The notes: generated from the letters alone by a model not told the origin. A stretch of 64,000 nucleotides of DNA from Actinopolyspora halophila DSM 43834 (GCF_000371785.1 NZ_AQUI01000002.1:1341275-1405274), one strand, 5' to 3'. Counted from the first letter of the stretch, positions 27,379 through 36,331 are shown. Numbers and translations are program-made.

Positions 27379-27420
27379 CGCCCCCGGCAGGATTCGAACC
27401 TGCGACCTAGAGATTAGAAG
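27379..27420 (-). other. Partial tRNA-Arg(UCU): 3' fragment marking an integration attachment site
   Basis: On the minus strand these 42 nt read as the 3' half of a tRNA: anticodon loop CTTCTAA (anticodon TCT), 3' anticodon strand TCTCT, variable loop, T-arm GCAGG-TTCGAAT-CCTGC, acceptor strand CGGGGGC and discriminator G. Upstream (higher coordinates) the 5' anticodon strand AGAGA is absent (GGCGC instead) and there is no D-arm, so this is not a functional gene. Such displaced 3' halves are left when an element integrates into a tRNA gene and reconstitutes it at the other end. Strand polarity places the element to the right and predicts an intact tRNA-Arg beyond the window. Confidence 0.8.
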
Positions 27421-27535
27421 GCGCCCGAGCTGCGTGAACCTTGCCCACGACCAGCGACAACAGCCACACGATCGACCACACGAGCCACATCAACCACTCT
27501 CGTCGACTCCGTTCCGCACCACGATTGATGCCACG

Positions 27536-27918
27536 TCAAACTTGTTCCGACCCGTCGTGCTGCGGGTTCACGCTCGGCGGCAATGTGCGGCGGAGGAACT
27601 CGTCAAGAGCCTCACTGTCATCCTCGTTATTGGCGCTGATTCCCCAGTGCACGGCATCCCTCAGGGCCTGCGTGGTCGCCTTGTCGGGAAGGTTCAACTT
27701 CTCTCGGGCACCGCGATGTCTCCGAACACGGGTTCGGCCAAACTCGGGCGTTCGGTGACGATCCAGCCGATCATGCGTTCCAACGGCAGGCCGAGATTGC
27801 ATTGAAGAGGAGGGCCGGGGCTGTAGGATTGCTGCATCTGCCACAACGCGGCCGATTCGATCGTGTACAGCAGAGCTTCCGTGTCCGGCTGTGTCTTGCC
27901 GCGGCAGAGATGCTGCAC
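27536..27918 (-). pseudogene. Frameshifted small hypothetical gene
   Basis: Two partial frames make one plausible protein: one frame covers 27,918-27,694 (TEALLYTIESAALWQMQQSY to FGDIAVPE), and another continues from about 27,715 to the stop at 27,536 (EKLNLPDKATTQALRDAVHW to NPQHDGSEQV). A one-base difference around 27,705-27,715 (GAGAGAAG) separates them. No family is recognised. It may be a natural pseudogene or a sequencing error; it is the first coding remnant inside the island. Confidence 0.4.
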
Positions 27919-28007
27919 GATCGCTCGGGGCGCTCACGTTGACGTTCCCACATCTACTTCCGCAGCAAGGTGCGTCCGTGTTCGGGACCGCTACGCACCA
28001 GCCACGC

Positions 28008-28412
28008 TTAGGTGGGGTTGAACTGGTCATCGGTGAACGCGTTCCACCGGCGGGGATCGTCCCGGTCGCGGTCGTAGCGGCCCGATCCGGAGTTGTAGTC
28101 GTGCCGCCCTTGGCCTCCGATGTGGGAAGAGCACCGAAATGCACCGACGCCGACACCGGTGATGGCGCCACTGATGTCTTCGCCAGCTCGGTACAAGAGC
28201 TCGACAGGTTTTCGGTCGAACAGTTCCTCGACGTCGACGGTGATCCTCCGGTCGTTGCTATCAACGACGAGGAACCAGTACGCGTCGTAGGGTATTTCCA
28301 GCAGTACGGGAGTGTGGGCGAAAAACCCGCTGTGGTACTCGTAGGGATCACCGTCGCGATCGACCTGGTACTCATACTTGTCAAGCAGGCAGGCTTGAGT
28401 CAACTGGATCAC
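28008..28412 (-). CDS. Hypothetical protein (start uncertain)
   Basis: 134 aa from GTG at 28,412. Protein-like composition (many Asp/Tyr, IPYDAYWFLVVDSNDRRITVDVEELF) supports coding, but there is no convincing ribosome site and the frame stays open about 26 codons further upstream without a better start. No domain recognised. It lies on the opposite strand to the 620-aa gene and may be a remnant. Confidence 0.4.
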   Translation of the reverse strand: MIQLTQACLLDKYEYQVDRDGDPYEYHSGFFAHTPVLLEIPYDAYWFLVVDSNDRRITVDVEELFDRKPVELLYRAGEDISGAITGVGVGAFRCSSHIGGQGRHDYNSGSGRYDRDRDDPRRWNAFTDDQFNPT

Positions 28413-28794
28413 AGTCGTACGAACGTATGCTGTCGAATCATTCCCATTGAGATCGCTCTGCTCTGCTCCTCAGGAGAGTTTCAGGAGTACGGGACCGATC
28501 AGGGGTTTCGGACTGGCGATCTCATGTGCCAAAATGCTCAACGAGCTGAATCACATCGTCAGTTCTCCGGCTTCAGTTCAGTCGCTGCCGTAGGCCCGGC
28601 TGAGCCAAGGTTCCATTCGTCACAGTTCGGCGAATGTCCTGAAGTGAGCGCGGCGATTACGGCGATGTGCCACGCGCCCTGGACGGCTATCTGGCCTGGA
28701 GGGACAGGTGGGGGCACGGTCGAGTCCGGTCATGGCCCTCGCCACTAGTTCGCTACCACTGTGAACCGTACGAGTGCCCTAGGAGAGACTCCCC
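28413..28794. other. Intergenic region upstream of the 620-aa gene
   Basis: 382 bp of lower GC than the chromosome part; no convincing gene. It ends in AGGAGAG (28,780-28,786), the ribosome site of the next gene, and presumably carries its promoter. Confidence 0.4.
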
Positions 28795-30657
28795 GTGACC
28801 GCTATTTTCGATGACGAGGGCATTCTGCCTGATACAGTCGATCACCGTCTGATCGGTACCCGTGTACGCCCACGAGCCTCCGACAGTGTGTTCGCCAAGA
28901 GTGTGGCTGCTGGGGAGAATGCTGGGCTCACCACCGAGTTGGCCGAGACCCTTGCCCATGCTGCGGCGGATCACCAGCAGTTGCGGAAAGCACTGGGGTC
29001 TCCGAAGGTTCAGCGTTTCGGTACCGAGGCGTTTCACTACATCGAGGTTGATGTCCTGAACTGGACCATCGTTCCGAGTCCGGACAATATTCGATTCGAG
29101 GGTGAGCACGCTCGCAACGAGATGAACATGCCTCGGTTCGGCAGTATCGACGGCCAACCGTTGCTCACCTTCGCGATGGAGTCCTCGACGGCGTTTATCG
29201 AGGCTATGACCCCCCGCATCCGGCAGATGCTAGACGAAAACCCACACATCCAGTCAGTCCAGGATCGAGGCATCGAAACTCCGGGCTGGCTCTCCTTTCT
29301 CCGCATCACCACCGAGCTGGGCATCACAACACGCTTGGAAACCACCGACTGTTTTGCCCGCACGGTCGCCACTCATCAGGGGCTGGACCTCAAGTTTGCC
29401 GATGTGGTCTGGAACCTCCATCCCGGATCCCGGCGCGCTTCGAACCTGCACCGCGACATCGTTAACTGGGCCACGTGTGAGGATGTGACCCCGGAACAAG
29501 CACGCAAAGTCCGCTGCGCGATCATGCCGAACGCGCGCGTCATCATCAAATATGAGGGACCGCGTGCGTTCGATCGAGCACGTCGTCGCCTCGTTGCCCA
29601 TCTGCACCTCGCACCTCCGCTCCCGTTCACGATCGCGACCTCGCTCAATACCAAAGCGAACGCTGCTGTGGATAGTCTCTATGAGCGTGGTCTACTACCT
29701 GTTCCTGAAGGTATGACCCCTGAGGGTGTCCGAGAGATTCTCGATGGAACGACCCGTCAGCATGACCTGCTCGACGACGAGCTTGCCGTGCTGGCCTGCG
29801 CCAGCCTCAATCCACATCACAGCACTCGTGCGGCCCGCACGATCAATGATGCGATCGCCGACTTGACCGGCGTCAAGACCAAACTCGAAGATCGTCGGCA
29901 CCTCGCTTCCGAAGTCGCCCTTCGCGGGCTGCCTGCTGATCAACAGCTCACCGGTCGCCGTTCCGCATTGGACCGTGCATGGCACTGGTCCGTGCTTCGT
30001 AGAGTTGCTCTCACCCGTCAAAGCCCTCTTGTTCTGCTCAATCAAGCGCTCCCTGAACTCCTGAACCAGTTCGATGTCGGTCCTGCAACAGCTGAACTGA
30101 CAGCATTGGCTAGCTACCACCTCGTGGTCGGCCCCACTCCACTGTTGGCTCGATCGAAGCATGGCGGACAGAGCAACAACACCGAACCACATACGATCTT
30201 GAAAAGGCTAGCGCAGAGTGACGCCGGCCTTCGCCAGCTCTGCCAAATCATCCTCGACGGCCGAGCCGGTCGTCAGCCCCAACTCCTGGAGGATGGTGCT
30301 CTCCCGAGCGACCGTCTTCACTCCCACGCCGAGCCATTGACGAACGAAAAGATCCGTGAGCTGACCAGGGAGTCAGAGTCTCCTCCGATTACACACAAGC
30401 CAGTCGAGGAGCAGTTCACTGATGCAATCGCCAACTTTCAGAACCAGCTCGATGATGTTCGTTCTTCTGCCGAACAGGTGGCATCCATCGTTGGCCCGGA
30501 TTCGGTCCCGCTCGTAGAAACACGTGGTTACGACAGCGAGGAGGTCAAAGCCACTCTTGACAAGGTCAACGAGATGGTCTCTGACTGGCGTTCAGCCCGG
30601 CGTCGCGCCGACCGACTCCGGCGTCGTGCCGAAAGCGTATATGAGGAGGACGCATGA
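28795..30657 (+). CDS. Uncharacterised 620-aa protein, possible ParB-like N-terminal domain; candidate defence component
   Basis: 620 aa from GTG at 28,795 with AGGAGAG 8-14 bp upstream. I do not recognise a family. Residues 83-101 (IEVDVLNWTIVPSPDNIRF) and 180-197 (RLETTDCFARTVATHQGL) are placed and shaped like the opening strand and the motif II of the ParB/sulfiredoxin fold; this match is weak. The C-terminal 150 residues are charged and coiled-coil-like. GC is visibly below the flanking chromosome. It is followed, after an IS insertion, by a helicase-nuclease on the same strand, and the two may form one system. No catalytic motif is certain. Confidence 0.75.
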   Translation: MTAIFDDEGILPDTVDHRLIGTRVRPRASDSVFAKSVAAGENAGLTTELAETLAHAAADHQQLRKALGSPKVQRFGTEAFHYIEVDVLNWTIVPSPDNIRFEGEHARNEMNMPRFGSIDGQPLLTFAMESSTAFIEAMTPRIRQMLDENPHIQSVQDRGIETPGWLSFLRITTELGITTRLETTDCFARTVATHQGLDLKFADVVWNLHPGSRRASNLHRDIVNWATCEDVTPEQARKVRCAIMPNARVIIKYEGPRAFDRARRRLVAHLHLAPPLPFTIATSLNTKANAAVDSLYERGLLPVPEGMTPEGVREILDGTTRQHDLLDDELAVLACASLNPHHSTRAARTINDAIADLTGVKTKLEDRRHLASEVALRGLPADQQLTGRRSALDRAWHWSVLRRVALTRQSPLVLLNQALPELLNQFDVGPATAELTALASYHLVVGPTPLLARSKHGGQSNNTEPHTILKRLAQSDAGLRQLCQIILDGRAGRQPQLLEDGALPSDRLHSHAEPLTNEKIRELTRESESPPITHKPVEEQFTDAIANFQNQLDDVRSSAEQVASIVGPDSVPLVETRGYDSEEVKATLDKVNEMVSDWRSARRRADRLRRRAESVYEEDA

Positions 30658-30711
30658 TCCGGGTGCGTCTTCTACGCCGGTTGAATCCACAAAATTACCA
30701 GACCGCCTGTG

Positions 30712-31608
30712 ACTTAGGGGTCCTTTCAGAATGATGTTGGAGGGAGTTTGGCTGCGAGGATCATGTAGTGGACGAGTTGGAGGAGGGCTTCGTGCATGTC
30801 GTCGCGGGCCTCCCACCGGATGCGGAGTTTGCGGGCTCCGTGGAGCCAGGCGAGGGCGGCTTCGACGACCCAGCGCAACGTGCCGAGTCCGGAACCGTGG
30901 ACACGTTTGCGGTTCCCGAGTCGAGGTGTGATGCCCTGGCTCGTCAGGGCATCACGGCAGGCGTTCGAGTCGTAGGCGGTATTTCCCAGCAGTTCGTCCG
31001 GTGTGGCCACCACGGCCGGCAGTGCCTGCACCATCCCGGGAAGCTGTGTCAGATCGTGCCGACCGGCCCGGGTGGAGTGCACTGTCACCGGTGTGCTGGC
31101 CGCGTCGGTGAGCACGTGGTGTTTCGAGCCCGGTCGGCCTCGGTCAACCGGGCTCGGTCCCACTTTTGGGCTCTCACGCTCCCGCTTGGCCTGGATGTAG
31201 GACAAGTCCACCACCGCCCGGGAGAAATCCACTTGATCGGCCACCTGCAGCCGGGCCAGCAGCTCCTGCTGCAGCTGGTCCCACACCCCGGCCTGCTGTC
31301 ACTCGGCCAACCGACGCCAACACGTCGACCCGGAGCCAAACCCCAACTCCTGCGGCAGATACTCCCACTGGATCCCGGTGTAGAGCACGAACAAGATCCC
31401 CTGCAAGGCCTTGCGGATCGTCCAACCGCTTGCGTCCCGGGTGACGAAACCGCCGCGGATGCCGCGGCAACAACGGCTCGATCACCGCCCACAGCTCGTC
31501 ACTGATCTCCCACGGCTTCCGGCGTGCCATCGACGCCTCTCACCAGCGAAGAAGAACCCGTTCCACCCTCAGCATGCCAACACACCCATTCTGCAAGGAC
31601 TCCTAAGT
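30712..31608 (-). mobile_element. IS5-type insertion sequence (897 bp, decayed)
   Basis: Terminal inverted repeats of about 22 bp: left end from 30,712 begins ACTTAGGGGTCC then TTTCAGAATG; the complement of the right end (to 31,608) begins ACTTAGGAGTCC then TTGCAGAATG, two mismatches. The interior carries one transposase reading frame on the minus strand with an N-terminal DUF4096 segment and a C-terminal DDE segment, typical of compact IS5-family elements of actinomycetes. I see no convincing target duplication at the ends (flanks ...CTGTG and ATGAA...). It separates the 620-aa gene from the helicase-nuclease gene. Confidence 0.88.
30726..31530 (-). pseudogene. IS5-family transposase, inactivated
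   Basis: The N-terminus (MARRKPWEISDELWAVIEPLLP, DUF4096) runs to RKRLDD near 31,425. One extra C shifts the frame; the next frame continues RKALQGILFVLYTGIQWEYL and then reaches an in-frame TGA after CWRRLAE (about 31,302), in the place of a conserved tryptophan codon. The DDE part (VVDLSYIQAK, GSKHHVLTDA, ELLGNTAYDS) is intact to 30,726. The frameshift alone could be programmed in this family; the additional stop makes the copy non-functional. Confidence 0.85.
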
Positions 31609-31812
31609 ATGAAACCCTGGGCTGTATGGGATGAGGCGTAGGTCTCCGATCTTTATGCCGGAGCGCTGGGTGCTGATCGCTCGATCGTGGTGTGGGCCGG
31701 TGTGTTGGCATTGCGTGGGGCGCTAGTCTATCGAGTTATGTCCCCGTCTTGTCCCAGGCTCTAGGCGGGGGCGACTGCAGTGAAATTACGAAGATTGAGA
31801 GGCTCCTACAGG

Positions 31813-34425
31813 ATGGCGTTCAAGCGTTCACATAATATGGCCGCATCCCCTCCTGATCCCGTTCAGCTTTATCGCATGCTCGCTGAGACTAATAGTGGTC
31901 CCGAATCCCTGTGGTACCATCAGGGAACAGTGCTCCATGAGTGGTTTAACAACCACTGCGCGAGAAGTGATGTCGCGATCGAGCTCCCCACAGGGGCTGG
32001 TAAAACGCTGGTTGGCGGGCTTATCGGTGAGTACCGGCGTCGCGTGTTCGGTGAACGGGTGGCTTATCTATGTCCTACCCGGCAACTTGCACGACAGACG
32101 GCAGACAAACTCACCGAATATGGTATTCCCAATGTATTACTAGTTGGCAAGGTGGCTGAGTGGAACAAGGCTGACCGAGCCAAATACACATCGGGAAGTG
32201 CGGTCGCAGTCAGTGTCTACAGCCATGTGTTTAATTCCAATCCCGCGCTGAATGATGCGCAACTGTTACTGCTCGATGATGCCCACGCTGCTGAGAGTGC
32301 TGTGGCCGGACCGTGGAGTCTGGAGATTAGTCGTGTCAACGAGCAAAGCGCCTACTTCGATGTGCTGTCGGCACTGACCGATGCAATCGATCCATTAGTC
32401 CAAAATCAGCTAAATACGCACACGAGCGATAGCCGGTACAGCAACGCGGTCTACCTCGCTTCTCCTTTGGGGGTGGCTGACCAGGCAACGCATCTTGAGC
32501 AGGTTCTCTCTGCTGCGGTGGAGACGGGCAAAATCACTCGTGAGGGCACATACGCGTTTCAGTTCCTGCGTGGACATCTTGATCAATGCATGGTCTATCT
32601 GTCAGAGCAGCGCTTGTTGATCCGTCCACTGATCCCACCGACGATGGCCCACACCGCTTTCGATAACCCTGACCGCCGGGTCTACATGAGTGCGACACTG
32701 GGGGCTGGAGGTGAATTAGAAAGGGTCTTCGGTCGACGCAAGATCACACGAATCCCGATTCCAGAAGGTTGGCAAAATCAGGGTACCGGTCGTCGGTTAT
32801 TCTGCTTTCCGCAACAGACCAGCGATCTGGCTCTCAGCCCGGAAAAAGTCGCTCCATGGGTTGCCAAGGTTGTAGCAGAGCATAATCGTGCAGTCATTCT
32901 AAATCCTGATAGCCGCACCGCCGATAATTTCACTGATACTTGTCTCCCCACGGGCGCCAAAGTACTCAAGGCTGAGGACGTCGAGGACGACCTGGCGGAG
33001 TTTACTAGTGAGTCTAACGCGGCCCTAGTGTTGAACAACCGTTACGATGGTATCGACTTGCCCGACGAAGACTGTCGCCTAGTTGTACTCAACGGGCTTC
33101 CCGCTCGCGGCGATCTGCAGGAGCGGTTCCTGCATAGCTCGCTGAGCGCGTCGGAAGTTCTGCAAGAACGCATTCGTGCCCGCATTATGCAAGGCGCTGG
33201 CCGTGCGAGTCGCAATGCTAAAGACTTCGCTGCGGTGCTCGTGCTCGATGATGATCTCGTCTCCTATGTCACCCGTCGCGATGTTCAGGAGGGGATGCAT
33301 CCAGAAATACACGCCGAACTCGAATTTGGTTATCAGAACAGCACAGCTGTTACTTCGGATGACATGCTTGACAATCTGCGGATTTTTGCCGAACACGGTG
33401 AAGAATGGAGGGAAGTTGACCAGGACATCGTCGAAAATCGCGAGCGATACGAACGCATTGACACAGTTGGCACAGACGCATTACAACGAGCAGCTCCACA
33501 TGAGGTCGCTGCTTGTGATGCGATCTGGCAGCGTGAGTGGTCACTAGCTTTGAATTGTATCCGCAAGGTTCTTGACGGGCTGCGTGGCGGCCGCGCCTCA
33601 CAGCGTTACGCTGCACTGTGGAACTACTTGGCGTCGTCCATCGCATGCCGGATCGCTCAGCAAACTGGAGACTCTTCTTTCAGTGATACCGCAGAAAGTT
33701 TCTACGCCGCTGCCCGTGCCGCCGGACGAGGTACGTTTTGGCTATCTTACCTGGATACCCCGACTGAAAGAAAAACCACGCCTGCAAAGCCAGCCCTAGA
33801 TCCTCTTAATGAGCAGGCTATGAACGGTGTGCTGGACAACGCTGACCGCCTGGTGAAACCCACGGTATTTGACACCGAAGTCCAAAGAGCACGCGAGGCA
33901 CTGCTGGACACACCTCATAAGCCGTATGAAAATGCACTGGTTTTTCTTGGAAAACTTGCCGGTGCCGTGCCGAGCGAGGGCGACGGCAACAATGACTCGG
34001 CCCCCGATGCTATCTGGATCTTCGGCTCCGCTCTCTGGGTCGTATGGGAAGCAAAGAGCGAAGCCAAGCCAGAAGGTGAACTCGGTTCAGACGACGTCCG
34101 TCAGGCCGGTGGGCACCTGCGCTTCATTGCCACAAAACGTGGCGATACTGCTCCTGGCGACTCACCCGTCTTGTTGGTGACACCGCAAGAACAATTCCAC
34201 CCCACAGCGCGCGCCGTCGCTGAAGGGCACGTGTACGTTGTCCGTCCCAACCAGGTTATCGACCTATTCGATCGTCTAGTGCGGACCTGGAGATCAATCC
34301 GGGCTCGGGATCATAAATCCCTTTCACTAGAGAACATTGCGGACCTTTTCTCCGCTGAAGGGGTCCTTCCCACCCAGTGGCTACACTGGTTATGCACCAT
34401 TCAGCTAAAACAGAATAGGTTCTGA
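31813..34425 (+). CDS. XPD/DinG-like SF2 helicase with C-terminal PD-(D/E)xK nuclease domain
   Basis: 870 aa. Helicase motifs in order: LPTGAGKT (58-65, Walker A), CPTRQLARQ (87-95, Ia), LLLLDDAH (151-158, DEAH-like), YMSATLG (291-297, III), NNRYDGIDLP (408-417) and QGAGRASR (460-467, VI). The spacing and the YDGIDLP/QGAGR pair resemble the Rad3/XPD branch. Residues 731-764 contain PD, then WEAKSE (E746, K748) and VRQAGGH (Q764), a canonical PD-(D/E)xK nuclease core. ATG at 31,813 is preferred (GAGAGG 11 bp upstream) over GTG at 31,780. Codon use is much less GC-rich than the chromosome. A helicase-nuclease of this type next to an unknown large protein in an island is typical of anti-phage systems; it matches none I can name. 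Confidence 0.85.
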   Translation: MAFKRSHNMAASPPDPVQLYRMLAETNSGPESLWYHQGTVLHEWFNNHCARSDVAIELPTGAGKTLVGGLIGEYRRRVFGERVAYLCPTRQLARQTADKLTEYGIPNVLLVGKVAEWNKADRAKYTSGSAVAVSVYSHVFNSNPALNDAQLLLLDDAHAAESAVAGPWSLEISRVNEQSAYFDVLSALTDAIDPLVQNQLNTHTSDSRYSNAVYLASPLGVADQATHLEQVLSAAVETGKITREGTYAFQFLRGHLDQCMVYLSEQRLLIRPLIPPTMAHTAFDNPDRRVYMSATLGAGGELERVFGRRKITRIPIPEGWQNQGTGRRLFCFPQQTSDLALSPEKVAPWVAKVVAEHNRAVILNPDSRTADNFTDTCLPTGAKVLKAEDVEDDLAEFTSESNAALVLNNRYDGIDLPDEDCRLVVLNGLPARGDLQERFLHSSLSASEVLQERIRARIMQGAGRASRNAKDFAAVLVLDDDLVSYVTRRDVQEGMHPEIHAELEFGYQNSTAVTSDDMLDNLRIFAEHGEEWREVDQDIVENRERYERIDTVGTDALQRAAPHEVAACDAIWQREWSLALNCIRKVLDGLRGGRASQRYAALWNYLASSIACRIAQQTGDSSFSDTAESFYAAARAAGRGTFWLSYLDTPTERKTTPAKPALDPLNEQAMNGVLDNADRLVKPTVFDTEVQRAREALLDTPHKPYENALVFLGKLAGAVPSEGDGNNDSAPDAIWIFGSALWVVWEAKSEAKPEGELGSDDVRQAGGHLRFIATKRGDTAPGDSPVLLVTPQEQFHPTARAVAEGHVYVVRPNQVIDLFDRLVRTWRSIRARDHKSLSLENIADLFSAEGVLPTQWLHWLCTIQLKQNRF

Positions 34426-34794
34426 AAAGTATCCAAATAAAAGATGAAACACTGAGCGATACTGAGCTGGCGATCGAAATTTTCTGGGAATTTATCTCTA
34501 GGGGTGTAAGGTTGCCACAGTGCTCGCTCATTTCGGATTCCGATTGAGGATAAACTCAGTTGTATCAATGTCTATGGTCTTGTTAGGTAATTCTTCTATG
34601 TGACTCTGGATTTTATTTTTCAAGACATGCCAGGATTCACGGTCAAGCATTATTTTTTCGCTTCAGTTTGAGTGACGACGGGTCAAATTATTCCCGTTTG
34701 TGTAGATAGGTTCTATGGTGCATGTTCTCCTTTTCTGTGATTTCCATCAAGATTCCTGATTTCATACAGCTCCGCATGCTGCGAGGAGGTACTC
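34426..34794. other. AT-rich non-coding region
   Basis: 369 bp, the AT-richest stretch of the window, with T-rich tracts (for example 34,609-34,620) and no reading frame of note. It may hold the end of the helicase transcript and the promoter of the small gene that follows. It ends with GAGGAGG at 34,782-34,788. Confidence 0.45.
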
Positions 34795-35031
34795 GTGCTA
34801 CATGTTGAAGATCTGGGTCAACTCAACAACAGGACCTTCTTCCCTCCTCGCTCCTCAGCGCCGAAGATGGCCCGCCGTTGTAGTCGCTACACCGACGCCG
34901 AGGTCGACAGCTACCAGCTCGAGCAGCTACGTAGCTGTACCCCTACCTTCTATTCGGACAACTCTCGTACGACATACACGACCAACTACATCCAAGATCC
35001 CGTCACTGCCTCGGCCTCTTCCATAAGCTGA
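34795..35031 (+). CDS. Possible 78-aa small protein upstream of an exporter
   Basis: A short frame beginning at GTG 34,795 with a near-perfect GAGGAGG site six bases upstream, which is the main reason to list it. The sequence is Ser/Thr/Tyr-rich towards the C-terminus (YSDNSRTTYTTNYIQD) with two cysteines and matches nothing I know. It ends 22 bp before an MFS gene on the same strand, which itself lacks a good ribosome site, so coupled translation is possible. It could be an exported peptide precursor, a leader peptide controlling the exporter, or non-coding. Confidence 0.35.
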   Translation: MLHVEDLGQLNNRTFFPPRSSAPKMARRCSRYTDAEVDSYQLEQLRSCTPTFYSDNSRTTYTTNYIQDPVTASASSIS

Positions 35032-35053
35032 TCTTCCCGGCTGTGATGGCCGG

Positions 35054-36331
35054 ATGGCCGTTTCAGCGTCGCGTGTGGACCGTCCTGGTGTTGTCTCCCC
35101 GCTGCGGTTGCGGGGTTTTCGGTGGTTGTTCGTCGGGCGGGTGCTGTCGTCATTCGGGGACAGCTTGGTGCCGTTGACGGTGGCGTTCGCGGCGTTGGAC
35201 CTGACCGGTTCGGCGGTGGGGTTGGGTGGGGTGTTGCTGGCGAATCGGTTGCCGGTGGTGGTGGCGACGCTGGCCGGTGGAGTACTGGGGGATGTGTTCG
35301 ACCGGCGGTGGGTGATGGTGGCCGCCGATGTGTGGCGCATGGCCTCCCAGGCGGTGTGCGGAGCCCTGCTGCTGGCCGGTCAACTTCCGCTGTGGGCGCT
35401 GATCGTGTTGCAGGGCTGCGCGGGTGTGGGCACGGCGCTGTTCACCCCGGCTTCCACGGGGCTGGTTCCCGCGCTGGTGCCGGAGGGCCAGCTGCGGCAG
35501 GCCAACGCGCTGCTGGGGCTGGCGGCCAATGTGAACAAGGTGGCCGCGATCAGCGTGGCCGGTCTGCTGGTGGCCGGGCTCGGCTCTGGCTGGGCGTTGC
35601 TGGTCGATGCGGCCACGTTCGCGGCCAGCGCGCTCTCGCTGTTGCTGATCGGCCCCGTGACTGGGCTCGCCGGGAAGCGGGAACGCCGAGGCGTGCTGGC
35701 CGAGGTGTGGGGCGGTTGGCGGCACGTGGTGGTCACGTCGTGGCTGCGGACCCTGCTGGGCTACACCGCGCTGCTGCAGGCGCTGGTGCTCGGCCCGCAC
35801 ATGCTGCTGGGGCCGTTGCTGGCGCGGCAGCTTTACCATGGTGCGGCCTCGTGGGCGGTGATCGGAGCCATCCAGGCGATCGGCTCGATCGCAGGCAGTG
35901 CGCTGGCACTGCGCTTCCAGCCGAAGCGACCGCTCGCGGCGGCGGTGGCCGCCTCGCTGCTGATGCTGCCGTACCTGGCGCTGTTCGCCGCTGCTGCGCC
36001 GCTGTGGCTGGTGAGTCTGGCCGCACTCGGGTTCGGGCTGCAGGGCTCGTACTACCTGGCCACCCAGGCCTGGCTGCTGCAGCGGCACGTGCCCGACCAG
36101 CAGCTCGCCCGGGTGGCGTCGTGCTTCCAGCTCGGGAACCTGGTGCTCGTGCCGCTGAGCCTGGCCGCCGCCGGCCCGCTGGCCGAGCAGCTCGACCCCC
36201 GCCTACTGCTGGCCGCGGCGGCGGTGTGGGCGCTGGCCAGCACCCTGGTGGTGCTGGCCGCCCCCAGCATTCGGGCACGTCCGGACGCGGTTCAGCCGGG
36301 CTCCGGTGCCATGTCGACGAAACGGCTGTAG
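35054..36331 (+). CDS. MFS exporter (EntS/MFS_3-like)
   Basis: 425 aa with 12 predicted membrane helices. The start FRWLFVGRVLSSFGDSLVPLTVAFAALDLTGSAVGLGGVL (quoted here only by its first motif FRWLFVGRVLSSFGD) is typical of the EntS/macrolide-exporter-like MFS branch, and the loop GDVFDRRWVMVAAD is the MFS motif A region. Likely exports a drug or metabolite. No strong ribosome site precedes the ATG at 35,054; GTG at 35,075 is an alternative. Its 3' end overlaps the convergent dnaB-like gene by 40 bp. Confidence 0.82.
   Translation: MAVSASRVDRPGVVSPLRLRGFRWLFVGRVLSSFGDSLVPLTVAFAALDLTGSAVGLGGVLLANRLPVVVATLAGGVLGDVFDRRWVMVAADVWRMASQAVCGALLLAGQLPLWALIVLQGCAGVGTALFTPASTGLVPALVPEGQLRQANALLGLAANVNKVAAISVAGLLVAGLGSGWALLVDAATFAASALSLLLIGPVTGLAGKRERRGVLAEVWGGWRHVVVTSWLRTLLGYTALLQALVLGPHMLLGPLLARQLYHGAASWAVIGAIQAIGSIAGSALALRFQPKRPLAAAVAASLLMLPYLALFAAAAPLWLVSLAALGFGLQGSYYLATQAWLLQRHVPDQQLARVASCFQLGNLVLVPLSLAAAGPLAEQLDPRLLLAAAAVWALASTLVVLAAPSIRARPDAVQPGSGAMSTKRL

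Noticed and set aside
27379..27420. Functional tRNA-Arg gene
   Set aside because: No 5' acceptor, D-arm or 5' anticodon strand; only the 3' half is present.
27314..27805. Plus-strand frame containing RIRTCDLEIRRR
   Set aside because: This peptide is the well-known false translation of the antisense of a tRNA 3' half; it overlaps the attachment scar.
31174..31530. Two-ORF transposase with programmed frameshift in a live IS
   Set aside because: Beyond the frameshift an additional in-frame TGA interrupts the second frame, so the copy is inactive.
28795..34425. Assignment to BREX, DISARM or Hachiman
   Set aside because: No PglX/PglZ/BrxC, no DrmA/B/C or methyltransferase, and no DUF1837 HamA are present; the helicase-nuclease fusion does not match their gene sets.
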